Under the pieces are notes generated by a model. It ran no database searches. It was given only the letters and a program-made list of their open reading frames with translations, and was not told where the DNA came from. Positions 35,541 to 44,059 of a DNA stretch of 64,000 bases are shown piece by piece. Position 1 is the stretch's first letter. Every line of letters begins with the position of its first letter. The position numbers and the translations under genes are program-made. Where the stretch lies: the NCBI GenBank assembly GCA_002600635.1, contig CP021373.1, positions 248,001-312,000 on the forward strand, written 5' to 3'. The stretch is from Rhizobium sp. ACO-34A. Lineage in GTDB: Bacteria > Pseudomonadota > Alphaproteobacteria > Rhizobiales > Rhizobiaceae.

Positions 35541-36521
35541 TCAATGGCCGGTACGGGCAAGTTCGCTGAAGAGCCAGGGGCAGTCGGCGACCGGAGGCGC
35601 CTGTATTCCTCGCGCCGCCGCGTCCATGCGCATGTCGCGCAGGCGCTTCCTGCCTCCCTCTTCAGTGAGGTAAAGGCGCTCGTGTCCCCAGAAGGATGGT
35701 CCATCGGTGGTCTGATGCGGCTCCCACGTCGCCGGATCGATGATCCGCCCGCCCCAGCCGTTCTCGACGAAGAACCCCGAAGGGGAGTTCGCGTAGAACG
35801 AGGTCATGTAATCGTTGGTATGGCGGCCGAGCGTATAGGCAACGCAGTCCTCGCGCTGCATGGCGATGTCGTAGCCTTGCCCGACATCATCCAGATTGCG
35901 GAACTCGATCATGAAATGGTGAAAGCCCTGCCCGCCCGAACCGACCATCGCAAAGCTGTGGTGACGGTTGTTGACGTGGAAGAAGTAAAGTCCGTAGGGC
36001 TGCAGTCCGTAGTCCGTGACATGGAAATCGAGATTGTCCCGATAAAACGGCATCATGATCTCGATGTCCCTCACATGAAGCACGGCGTGCCCCATGCCGT
36101 AGGGACCGGTCATGAAGCCCGAAACCGGGCGACCGGGGACGAAGGGATCGGAAGCAATCATCGGCTTCCAGATAAGCTCCACCCGATTGCCCATCGGGTC
36201 GTCGAAGATAACCATGGCGGCGCAGAAACGTCGGTCGCACTCGGCGCGGGTTCCATGCCGGGCCCGCGTTCCGGCGTTCTCCAGCCGCGCGGCGTAGAGA
36301 TCGAGATCGCTTTCGAATTCGACCTCCCAGCCCATGCACGATAACGTTTCGCCCGGTTCGTTCATGACGAAGAGCCGCTGCATCCGGTCGTCCATGCGGA
36401 ACGCCAGTTCATTCGACGCCCGTTCGATGCGCTGCATGCCGAGCAGCCCGCCGGCAAAGTCATTCCAGTCGGACAGCTTGTCCGAGCGGATTCCGATATA
36501 TCCCAATGCGTTGATTGCCAT
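35541..36521 (-). CDS. Type I extradiol (meta-cleavage) dioxygenase, VOC fold
   Basis: 326 residues, two-domain vicinal-oxygen-chelate protein. The Fe(II) ligands expected for the catalytic domain can be placed: His in GMGHAVLHV, His in NRHHSFAMVG, Glu in GFFVENGWGG. The H-x-x-N-D-Y-M-x-S-F stretch before the last ligand matches catechol 2,3-dioxygenase/BphC-like enzymes. It cleaves the catechol made by the monooxygenase 32 bases downstream. Substrate identity is unknown. Confidence 0.9.
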   Translation of the reverse strand: MAINALGYIGIRSDKLSDWNDFAGGLLGMQRIERASNELAFRMDDRMQRLFVMNEPGETLSCMGWEVEFESDLDLYAARLENAGTRARHGTRAECDRRFCAAMVIFDDPMGNRVELIWKPMIASDPFVPGRPVSGFMTGPYGMGHAVLHVRDIEIMMPFYRDNLDFHVTDYGLQPYGLYFFHVNNRHHSFAMVGSGGQGFHHFMIEFRNLDDVGQGYDIAMQREDCVAYTLGRHTNDYMTSFYANSPSGFFVENGWGGRIIDPATWEPHQTTDGPSFWGHERLYLTEEGGRKRLRDMRMDAAARGIQAPPVADCPWLFSELARTGH

Positions 36522-36588
36522 GCCATCCTCCCGATGCGGCGCATCTCCCGATTGCGGACGCGGCCACCCGGACCGCGCCCGCCAGTCA

Positions 36589-37428
36589 TCATTTCGCGTT
36601 CGCGATGGGGTTCGACAGGGTGCCGATGCCGGTGATCTCGACCTCGATCCTGTCGCCTTCGAACATGTAGAGCGGCGGCGTGCGGAAGCGTCCGACGCCT
36701 CCCGGAGTGCCCGTCGCGATGATGTCGCCGGGAAGAAGCCTGGTCACCTTCGAGACGTATTCGATGATTTCCCCGATGGAGAAAGCGAGATCCGAAATCG
36801 GCGTGCTCTGGACTTCCTGGCCGTTCAGGATGGTCCGCAGATGCTGATCTTCCGGGTTCGGCAATTCATCCGCCGTCACGATCCATGGTCCCATCGAGCC
36901 GGAATCGTCGAAGCTCTTGCCCGACCAGAACTGCGTGGTGTGGCGCTGGAAATCACGGATCGAGCCGTCGTTGAAGCAGGAATAGCCCAGAATGTGATCC
37001 TTGGCGGCGGCGGCCGGAATATTGCGACCGGCCTTGCCGATGATGACGGCAAGCTCGCCTTCGTAGTCGAATTCATCCGAGCAGATCGGCTTCAGCAACG
37101 GGACGCCGCTGCCGAGCACCGAGGAGGGATAACGCGTGAAGATCGAGGGATATTGAGGCTTGTCGCGACCTGTTTCCTTGATGTGGTTCGCATAATTCAG
37201 GCCGATACAGATGATCTTGTCCGGGTTCGGCATTGGTGAAAGCAGCGTAACGCCGGCCGGATCGATTCCATTGGCTTCCGTTTCGATGGCGCCGGCTTTT
37301 CCAGCGGCCAGCACCGAACGCAGGTCGGCATAAGTGGCGCGAAACGCTGCGGTCGCTTCATGGATCAGGGCGTCGCGGACAAGCCCGTAAGTCTGGCAAC
37401 CGCCGGTTTCGAAAGATACTAGGCGCAT
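36589..37428 (-). CDS. Fumarylacetoacetate hydrolase-family enzyme
   Basis: 279 residues. The FAH core is clear: ICIGLNYANHIKETG at the start of the domain, metal ligands in FDYEGELAVIIGK (E-x-E), and a late TGTPGGVGRFR. In meta-cleavage routes such enzymes are hydratases, decarboxylases or ring-fission product hydrolases. The ATG at 37428 has GGAG 8 bases upstream. First gene of the minus-strand aromatic operon; its promoter is the region with two inverted repeats. Confidence 0.88.
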   Translation of the reverse strand: MRLVSFETGGCQTYGLVRDALIHEATAAFRATYADLRSVLAAGKAGAIETEANGIDPAGVTLLSPMPNPDKIICIGLNYANHIKETGRDKPQYPSIFTRYPSSVLGSGVPLLKPICSDEFDYEGELAVIIGKAGRNIPAAAAKDHILGYSCFNDGSIRDFQRHTTQFWSGKSFDDSGSMGPWIVTADELPNPEDQHLRTILNGQEVQSTPISDLAFSIGEIIEYVSKVTRLLPGDIIATGTPGGVGRFRTPPLYMFEGDRIEVEITGIGTLSNPIANAK

Positions 37429-37509
37429 TCGGTAGCTCCAATTTGGCCATTGAGTTGGGGCGATATAAATGTCCGGCGCCGATCCCTGACAATTGACAAT
37501 GTCCACTTC

Positions 37510-37524
37510 GTCCACCAGGCGGAC
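37510..37524. promoter_or_regulatory. Candidate IclR operator 1
   Basis: GTCCACCAGGCGGAC. GTCC and GGAC arms with a shared CAGGC centre; nearly the same as the site at 37545. 35-base spacing between the two. Likely bound by the IclR regulator at 33029. Confidence 0.55.
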
Positions 37525-37544
37525 ACATTCAGTAACGGCAATAT

Positions 37545-37559
37545 GTCCGTCAGGCGGAC
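37545..37559. promoter_or_regulatory. Candidate IclR operator 2
   Basis: GTCCGTCAGGCGGAC, a perfect GTCCG-N5-CGGAC dyad, differing from the first site at two positions. Placed about 120 bases upstream of the FAH start and 220 upstream of the MFS start. Confidence 0.55.
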
Positions 37560-37781
37560 GGTTCTGAATTTGCCTATTTTCAAATGCGCCGGTTTTCACG
37601 ATCACTGACGCCGGAGTTCGCCGGCAGGCCCAGTCATCGCGACATCAAGGCCCGCGGCGTTTTGGAGGGAACCGCGAAAAACAGCGCATCGATCGTCGCC
37701 TTCACCGAGGCGATGAACGGCTTGGCGTGTCCATGCGCGGTTCGGATATTGTTGCTTGCCCATAGGGAGGATCAGGGCTCA

Positions 37782-39119
37782 ATGACACTCGACGAATCTA
37801 TCAAGAAGGGGCCGATGCGCCCCGTCCAGATCTGGATCAGCCTGATCTGCGTGCTGCTTGCCATGATCGACGGCTATGAAGTCGTGGCAATGCCCTTCTC
37901 CATGCCGGCAATCGCCAAGGCATGGGATCTCCCGAATTCTCAGGTGGGATATCTTCTGAGCGCCGGCATCTTCGGCATGGCGCTTGGCGCGGTTTTCGTA
38001 TCACCGCTGGCGGACAGGATCGGGCGGCGCAGGCATATCATGCTCTGCCTGGCCGCCATCACCGTGATGATGGCGCTTTCCGGCCTGTCCAGCTCCCTGT
38101 GGCAGCTCGTCTTCGTGCGCGCGGTGGCAGGGCTGTTCATCGGTGCGATGATCTCCAGCCTGAACATCATCGTTTCGGAATATGCCTCGGATAAACGGCG
38201 CGGCCTCGTCATGGGGCTCTATGGCGCCGGGCTGCCTCTGGGTTCCGCTCTCGCAGGCTTCGCGATCTCGCCACTGCTGAAGACTTTTGGCTGGCACGCG
38301 CCCTTCTTCTTCGGTGCATTTCTCTCTGCCGTGCTGTTGCTCATCGTGGTCTTCTACCTGCCGGAGTCGATCGAGTATCTGGTCCACCGTCGGCCGAAAA
38401 ACGCGATTCATACCTACAATCGCATCGCCGTGAGAATGGGACATGCGCCGGTTGACGTCATTCCGGTAGCAAGCACGTCGCTCGAAACGACCGGTACGAA
38501 ACAAGGGCTCGGCGAGTTCCTGCAATCCCCGCTGCTCGTTCGCTCGATCTTTCTCTGGATCGGCTATGCGCTGCTGATCTCGTCCTTCTATTTCGCCAAT
38601 ACCTGGACCGCGAAGATCATCTCCGACGCGACCGGGGATGCCTATCTCGGCATTCGCATCGCCATGCTGATCCAGTTCGGCGGTGTGCTTGGAGCCGTGC
38701 TTTTCGGCGTCCTGACACTCTGGATCCATGGAAGGCTGGCCACCATCCTGCTGCTGGCATTGGGGGCCGTTGCCTTCTCGCTCTATGCGCAGTTCACCGG
38801 GGTCCTGTCGCTTGCCATGGTGCTCGCCTTCGCCATCGGGGTCTGTGCCAACGGCGGCGTTGCGGCCTTCTACGCCATCAGCCCGTCCATTTATCCGACC
38901 GTGCTGCGCGGCACCGGCGTCGGCCTGATGATCGGCTTCGGGCGAGGCATTGCGATCCTCGCCCCCCTGCTGACCGGCTACATGCTCTCGCATTATTGGA
39001 CACCGGTCGATGCATACAGCTTCTTTGCGATCGTCATGGGGCTTTCCGCAGTCGCGACAATCGGACTGCACCTGACCTTCCGCAAGGCTTCAACCGTTCC
39101 CGTTCAGACGCAAGGATAA
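37782..39119 (+). CDS. MFS transporter, aromatic acid:H+ symporter (AAHS)-like
   Basis: 445 residues with 12 predicted helices. The loop motif LADRIGRRRHIM (D-R-x-G-R-R) and the N-terminal ID GYE segment (AMIDGYEVVAMPF, the D-G-x-D/E motif of AAHS transporters) are present. GGGAGG lies upstream of the ATG. Divergent from the meta-cleavage operon and probably imports its aromatic acid substrate. Followed 5 bases later by a quinone oxidoreductase gene. Confidence 0.88.
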   Translation: MTLDESIKKGPMRPVQIWISLICVLLAMIDGYEVVAMPFSMPAIAKAWDLPNSQVGYLLSAGIFGMALGAVFVSPLADRIGRRRHIMLCLAAITVMMALSGLSSSLWQLVFVRAVAGLFIGAMISSLNIIVSEYASDKRRGLVMGLYGAGLPLGSALAGFAISPLLKTFGWHAPFFFGAFLSAVLLLIVVFYLPESIEYLVHRRPKNAIHTYNRIAVRMGHAPVDVIPVASTSLETTGTKQGLGEFLQSPLLVRSIFLWIGYALLISSFYFANTWTAKIISDATGDAYLGIRIAMLIQFGGVLGAVLFGVLTLWIHGRLATILLLALGAVAFSLYAQFTGVLSLAMVLAFAIGVCANGGVAAFYAISPSIYPTVLRGTGVGLMIGFGRGIAILAPLLTGYMLSHYWTPVDAYSFFAIVMGLSAVATIGLHLTFRKASTVPVQTQG

Positions 39120-39124
39120 TCAAG

Positions 39125-40126
39125 GTGACAGTTGCCTTCAGCACCGCAACAATGCGAGCCATACGTTGCCCGGTTCCGGGCGGGCCGGAAGCCCTGGAGC
39201 TTCAGACCCTGCCCGTGCCACGCCCCGGAAAGGGGCAGGTGCTGATCCGAGTTCGTGCGGCCGGTGTCAACCGGCCGGACATTTCCCAAAGGCGCGGTAC
39301 CTACCCCGTGCCCCCCGATGCCGATCCGACATTGGGGCTGGAAGTGGCAGGCACCATCGAGGCGGTGGGCGAAGGCGTTGAGCTGGGGATCGGAGAGCGG
39401 GTCTGCTCCCTGGTGCATGGCGGCGGCTATGCGGATTTCGCGATCGCCGAAGCGGACCAGATCATTCCTCTTCCGGATGAAATCGATTTCGTGACCGCCG
39501 CCGCACTTCCCGAAGTCGCCATGACGGTCGAATACAATCTGGTCGAGCGTGCGGGCCTGAAAGCGGGCGAATGGGTTCTCATCCATGGCGGATCGAGCGG
39601 CATCGGCAGCCACGCCATCCAGCGCGCAAGGACGGTCGGCGCCAACGTGGTCGTCACCGCCGGCTCGGAGGAGAAATGCGGCTATTGCCGCGATATCGGC
39701 GCGGATGTGGCGATCAACTACCGGGAGACGGATTTCGTCGATGCGGTGCTTGCGGCAACAGGCGGACGCGGGGTCGATGTGGTGCTCGACATGGTCGGCG
39801 GCAGCTATGTCGACCGTAATCTCAAGGCCATGGCCATCGACGGTCGCTGCGCCCTCATCTCACTGCAGGACGGGCGGCAGATATCGGCTGATTTCGAGCC
39901 ACTCCTGCGTCGCCGCCTCACCCTTGTCGGCTCGACATTGCGGCCATTGCCGAAGGCGGAGAAAAGCCGCATCGCCGCAAACGTGGCACGCACCGTTCTA
40001 CCACTCGTCACGCAGGGCGTCATCCGCCCGCACATCAACCATACATTCCCGCTGGAGCAGGCGACGGACGCTCACGCCTGGATGGAGAGCAGCTCCAACA
40101 TGGGCAAGATCGTACTGATACCCTAG
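39125..40126 (+). CDS. NAD(P)H-quinone oxidoreductase (zinc-independent MDR family)
   Basis: 333 residues of the quinone oxidoreductase/PIG3-like medium-chain reductase family. Nucleotide-binding region VLIHGGSSGIGSHAIQ and no zinc-ligand set. The GTG at 39125 is chosen because AAGG lies 9 bases upstream, at the end of the MFS gene; the ATG at 39152 has no ribosome site. It is co-transcribed with the MFS transporter. Role in the aromatic pathway is inferred. Confidence 0.85.
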   Translation: MTVAFSTATMRAIRCPVPGGPEALELQTLPVPRPGKGQVLIRVRAAGVNRPDISQRRGTYPVPPDADPTLGLEVAGTIEAVGEGVELGIGERVCSLVHGGGYADFAIAEADQIIPLPDEIDFVTAAALPEVAMTVEYNLVERAGLKAGEWVLIHGGSSGIGSHAIQRARTVGANVVVTAGSEEKCGYCRDIGADVAINYRETDFVDAVLAATGGRGVDVVLDMVGGSYVDRNLKAMAIDGRCALISLQDGRQISADFEPLLRRRLTLVGSTLRPLPKAEKSRIAANVARTVLPLVTQGVIRPHINHTFPLEQATDAHAWMESSSNMGKIVLIP

Positions 40127-40366
40127 AGGAACGGTTCTTCCGCAATACGGGAACGCTGTCGTAAGCCCGCGGATGGGCCCGAACCTCCGACAGCATCCTG
40201 TATATCTGGCGCGCGAGATGGCGCCGAAGATACCCGGCACGCACCCTGTCGCTGGCTGGTGGAAATCCTGCCGACACTCAGGCTTTTTCGGCGAGCACGC
40301 CGAGGGTGAGCTCGGCGTGGCAATGTCGATCTGGCGCATGCAGGCACCACCACCGCATCCCTGGCA

Positions 40367-42403
40367 TCAGATATCCTTGGCAAGGCGCAACGCGTCGTAG
40401 ATGGCGGCATGCGTATTGCGGGCGGCAACAGCGTCTCCGATCCGGAAGAGTTGGTACGCGCCTGCCGGATTGCGTTCAACCGTCTGCGGTGCCCCCGTCA
40501 GCAACTCGTCGTAGGAGACTTCGCCCAGGTTCTTCGAGCCGGGTTTCAGCTCGAAATAGAGGTCGTCCAGCGGGATGGTGCCGTGATTGACGACGATCTG
40601 ATCGACCGCGCGCTGTCTGGAAACACCGCCGTAATCGCTGCCGACATGGGCGATAAGCTGGTTGCCGCTCTTTTCCGCCGCCTCCAGCCGGTAAGTGACG
40701 GTGAACGTGGTGTCGAGTTTCTGTAGTGACCGCATGTAGGGCACGAGGTTCATGGCCATGACTTCAGGAGCGAAAGCGCGGTCCGGGGTCATGATCTCGA
40801 CCTTGCCGCCCGCCCTGGCGATGAACTCGGCAGCCTGCAGGCCGGCATGATCGCCGGCATCGTCATAGACCAGCACGTTGGCGCCCGGCTTGACGTCACC
40901 GGAAATGATATCCCAGGAAGAAACGACCAGCTCGTTGCCCTCGGTGAGCACTTCGGTATGCGGCAAGCCGCCGGTCGCGATGATCACGACATCGGGATTT
41001 TCAGCCGTGATCGTGTCAGATTCCGCCCATGTGTTGAAATGAAAGGTAACGCCGAGCTTCTCGCACTGGCTCATGCGCCAGTCGATGATGCTGGTCATTT
41101 CCCGCCGGCGCTCGCTCTGGGACGTGAGCCGGATCTGACCGCCCGGATCGTTCGCCGCCTCGAAGACCACGACTTCATGGCCGCGCTCGGCCGAAACCCG
41201 CGCCGCCTCGAGACCGGCCGGACCGGCGCCGACGATCACCACCTTCTTGCGGACATTCGCCTTCGGGATGTCGTGCGGCATCGTCTCCTCACGGCCCGTC
41301 GCCGCATTGTGGATACAGAAGGCCAGGCCGCCCTGGTAGATACGGTCGAGACAGTAGTTCGCGCCGACGCAGGGGCGGATGTCGTCCTCGCGCTTTTCAA
41401 GGATCTTGCGCACGATGTGCGGGTCGGTCATGTGGGCGCGGGTCATGCCGATCATATCGACCTTGCCGGTGGCGATCGCATGACGTGCGGTGGCGACATC
41501 CTGAATTTTCGCCGCATGGAAGGTCGGGAAATGCGTCGCCGCGCGGACCTCTCCGGCGAAATCGAGATGGGGCGCGCTCGCCATGCCCTGGATCGGGATG
41601 ACGTCGGTCAGGCCCGGGTCCGTGTCGATATGACCGCGGATGACGTTCAGGTAGTCGATCAGGCCGCTTTCCTTGAGACGACGGGAGATTTCCAGGCCCT
41701 CGGCCTTTCCGGTCCCGCCGGGCAGACATTCGTCCGCCGTGTAACGCAGGCCAAGGATGAAGTCGTCGCCGACGCGCTTGCGGATCGCCTTGAAGACGTC
41801 GAAACAGAAACGCAGGCGGTTGTCGAGCGAGCCGCCATAGGGGCCGTCGAGTTCGTTGGTGAGCGGCGAGGTGAACTGGTCGATGAGGTGGCCGTAGGCT
41901 TCCAGCTCGACTCCATCCATGCCGCCGGCTTTCATGCGCTCGGCCGCATCGGCGAAGTCCTTGATGATGCGCTCGATATCCCAATCCTCGAGCTTCTTGG
42001 GAAATGCCCGGTGCGCGGCTTCGCGGTGATGGGATGGAGCAAGGACGGGCAGCCAGTCGCCCTTGTCCCAGCGGGTGCGGCGGCCGAGATGGGTGAGCTG
42101 GATCATGATGGCCGCGCCCTGCTCATGCACTGCATCGGTCATTTGCCGGACCCACGGAACGATCTCGTCCTTATAGGCGAGCAGGTTGTTGAAGACCGGC
42201 GGGCTGTCCTTCGAAACGGCGGCGGAACCGGCGGTCATCGTCAGCGCCACCCCGCCTCTTGCCCGCTCCACCGTATAGGCCCGGTAGCGCTCCTTCGGCA
42301 TGCCGTCTTCGGGATAGGCAGGTTCGTGCGACGTAACGATGATGCGGTTGCGCAGGGTCAGGTGCTTCAATTGGTAGGGCTGAAGCAGGGGGTCATTCGA
42401 CAT
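40367..42403 (-). CDS. Flavin/Fe-S N-methylproline demethylase-like oxidoreductase
   Basis: 678 residues: N-terminal old-yellow-enzyme-like FMN barrel (1-~340), Fe-S linker, and a C-terminal FAD/NAD domain with GAGPAGLEAARVSAERGHE. It is the TMADH/2,4-dienoyl-CoA reductase architecture; the N-terminus resembles DgcA/StcD-type enzymes that demethylate N-methylproline or dimethylglycine. The Fe-S loop reads C345-V-G-A348-N-Y-C351 and C363: the second Cys position of the TMADH-type pattern is Ala. Divergent from a TetR gene across a strong inverted repeat. Neighbouring P5C reductase-like, betaine importer and racemase genes support proline-betaine chemistry. Confidence 0.82.
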   Translation of the reverse strand: MSNDPLLQPYQLKHLTLRNRIIVTSHEPAYPEDGMPKERYRAYTVERARGGVALTMTAGSAAVSKDSPPVFNNLLAYKDEIVPWVRQMTDAVHEQGAAIMIQLTHLGRRTRWDKGDWLPVLAPSHHREAAHRAFPKKLEDWDIERIIKDFADAAERMKAGGMDGVELEAYGHLIDQFTSPLTNELDGPYGGSLDNRLRFCFDVFKAIRKRVGDDFILGLRYTADECLPGGTGKAEGLEISRRLKESGLIDYLNVIRGHIDTDPGLTDVIPIQGMASAPHLDFAGEVRAATHFPTFHAAKIQDVATARHAIATGKVDMIGMTRAHMTDPHIVRKILEKREDDIRPCVGANYCLDRIYQGGLAFCIHNAATGREETMPHDIPKANVRKKVVIVGAGPAGLEAARVSAERGHEVVVFEAANDPGGQIRLTSQSERRREMTSIIDWRMSQCEKLGVTFHFNTWAESDTITAENPDVVIIATGGLPHTEVLTEGNELVVSSWDIISGDVKPGANVLVYDDAGDHAGLQAAEFIARAGGKVEIMTPDRAFAPEVMAMNLVPYMRSLQKLDTTFTVTYRLEAAEKSGNQLIAHVGSDYGGVSRQRAVDQIVVNHGTIPLDDLYFELKPGSKNLGEVSYDELLTGAPQTVERNPAGAYQLFRIGDAVAARNTHAAIYDALRLAKDI

Positions 42404-42448
42404 GCGACGGGCTCCGATTTAAAGGACTTCATCGCCAACGGTATGCGT

Positions 42449-42468
42449 AAATGTACACATATGTCAAT
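42449..42468. promoter_or_regulatory. Candidate TetR operator, left arm
   Basis: AAATGTACACATATGTCAAT. The reverse complement of the site at 42493-42512 matches it at 18 of 20 positions by eye. Located in the divergent promoter between the demethylase and the TetR gene. Confidence 0.6.
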
Positions 42469-42492
42469 TTCCAAAACATATGGGTCTGCAAC

Positions 42493-42512
42493 ATTGACAT
42501 GTATGTACATTT
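42493..42512. promoter_or_regulatory. Candidate TetR operator, right arm
   Basis: ATTGACATGTATGTACATTT, inverted copy of 42449-42468, arms 44 bases apart start to start. Each arm also has internal dyad character (TGACAT / ATGTACA). Overlaps the expected TetR promoter. Confidence 0.6.
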
Positions 42513-42550
42513 TGCTTGTGGCGGCAAACAGGATTTGTTAGGAGACAGCT

Positions 42551-43180
42551 ATGGAACAGGCGACGGGTGACAGCGGATGGCGAGGCTCACACGAAGGATG
42601 GCTCGAAGCCGCCTACGATGCCCTGCTCGAATCCGGAGTGGATTCCGTGAAGATCCTGCCGTTGGCGAAACGGCTCAATCTTTCGCGAACCAGCTTCTAT
42701 TGGTTCTTCCAGGATCGGGAGGAGCTTCTGCGCGCGCTCATTTCGCGCTGGAGAGAGAAGAATACCGGCAGTCTGATAAGGCAGTCCGAGGCCTATGCGG
42801 AATCTCTCGCGGAAGCGATGCTGAATGTCTTCGACTGCTGGCTGAACAAGGATCTCTTCGATTCCCAGTTCGAGTTCGCAGTTCGCAGCTGGGCCTTGCA
42901 ATCCCCGGAAATCCTGGCGGAGGTGCAGCAGGCCGATCAGACCAGAATGGAAGCGCTGGGCCGCATGTTCATGCGCTTCGGTTATGCCGAGGGGCCTGCG
43001 GACGTTCGCGCAAGAACGACCTATCTGGTCCAGATCGGATACATCTCGATGCAGTCCACGGAAGATCTTGCGCTCCGCATGAAGCGCATACCGGAATACA
43101 TCGCCATCTATACCGGTCAGATCCCGCAGCAGCGCGAACTCGACCGCTTCTTTGCACGGCATGGATACAAACCGGAGTGA
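42551..43180 (+). CDS. TetR-family regulator of demethylase operon
   Basis: 209 residues with a TetR HTH (ALLESGVDSVKILPLAKRLN then LSRTSFYWFFQDREELLRAL). A GGAG ribosome site precedes the ATG. Divergent from the demethylase at 40367 and separated from it by the paired inverted repeats, so it very likely regulates both directions. It leads an operon into P5C reductase-like and ABC genes. Confidence 0.9.
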   Translation: MEQATGDSGWRGSHEGWLEAAYDALLESGVDSVKILPLAKRLNLSRTSFYWFFQDREELLRALISRWREKNTGSLIRQSEAYAESLAEAMLNVFDCWLNKDLFDSQFEFAVRSWALQSPEILAEVQQADQTRMEALGRMFMRFGYAEGPADVRARTTYLVQIGYISMQSTEDLALRMKRIPEYIAIYTGQIPQQRELDRFFARHGYKPE

Positions 43181-43187
43181 AAGCAAG

Positions 43188-43988
43188 GTGGGAACAGGCA
43201 AAGGCTTGAGGATCGGCGTGATCGGTGGAGCCGGATGGCTCGGCGGAGCCATCGCCGACGCCGTGTTGAACGCCGGCATCGTCCAGCCTCAGGACCTCAC
43301 GCTATCCTACCGCAGGCAACGCCCCGACCGCTTTCAGACATCCTGCTGGACCTCCGACAATCAGGTTCTTGCCGACCGATCGGACGTCATCATTCTCTCC
43401 GTTCGCCCTGAAGACTGGGCGGGCCTCAAGGTCAACGCCGATGGCAAGCTCGTCATCTCCGTCATGGCCGGCATCCGCCTCGCCGCCCTTTGCGAGCACC
43501 ACCAGACCCCTCGTGCGGTCCGCAGCCTGCCGAATGCGGCGGCGGAAGTCTGCAAGTCTTACACGCCCTGGATTGCAGCAGCCGATGTCAGCGAGGCGGA
43601 CCGGGCTGTCGTACGAGCGATCTTCGGAGCCTGCGGGATCGAGGATGAAGTCCGAACGGAAGCGGAGATCGATTACCTCACAGGTCTCACCGGCTCCGGA
43701 CCTGCCTTTCCGGCGCTTCTCGCCGAAGCGATGATGGCCGATGCCGTTGCCCAGGGGGTCGAGCCGATGGTCGCTCGGCGGGCCGTGAACATGCTCCTCA
43801 TCGGTGCGGGCCGGCTGCTGGAACAACGAGACGACTGTCCCACGCAAACCGTCCGGACTTTCCTGGAGTATCGCGGCACCACGGCGGCGGCCATCGAGGA
43901 AATGGAAACGGCCGGTTTCGGCGCCGCCGTTGCACGCGGACTGGCGGCCGCATTCAGGAAATCGATCAGCATGGGGGAGCCTTCCTAG
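43188..43988 (+). CDS. Pyrroline-5-carboxylate reductase-like protein
   Basis: 266 residues from a GTG with GGAG 10 bases upstream. Rossmann motif IGVIGGAGWLGGAI near the N-terminus, VISVMAGI, AVRSLPNAAAEV, and the C-terminal LTGSGPAFPALLAEA and YRGTTAAAIEEMETAGF segments all follow ProC. In the proline/betaine context it could reduce a pyrroline carboxylate or recycle a cyclic imine rather than make proline for growth. Starts 7 bases after the TetR stop. Confidence 0.85.
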   Translation: MGTGKGLRIGVIGGAGWLGGAIADAVLNAGIVQPQDLTLSYRRQRPDRFQTSCWTSDNQVLADRSDVIILSVRPEDWAGLKVNADGKLVISVMAGIRLAALCEHHQTPRAVRSLPNAAAEVCKSYTPWIAAADVSEADRAVVRAIFGACGIEDEVRTEAEIDYLTGLTGSGPAFPALLAEAMMADAVAQGVEPMVARRAVNMLLIGAGRLLEQRDDCPTQTVRTFLEYRGTTAAAIEEMETAGFGAAVARGLAAAFRKSISMGEPS

Positions 43989-44059
43989 CTTCGGTCCGGG
44001 CGGGCCTTGCGGCACCCCGCTCGGAGAACACAAGCCGCCAAATTAAAGAGGGAACGAAT

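Larger units (their letters stand above)
37429..37781. other. Divergent promoter with paired operators
   Basis: 353 bases between divergent FAH and MFS genes. It contains two nearly identical inverted repeats (37510-37524, 37545-37559) and TTGACA at 37493. The 220-base part next to the MFS gene is GC-rich and open in its frame but lacks a start with a ribosome site, so it is taken as leader. Confidence 0.55.

Noticed and set aside
40296..40319. CACGCCGA-N8-TCGGCGTG hairpin as a terminator between the convergent quinone reductase and demethylase genes.
   Set aside because: No U-run follows on either strand and it is 170 bases from one gene and 48 from the other; a chance GC-rich dyad is as likely.
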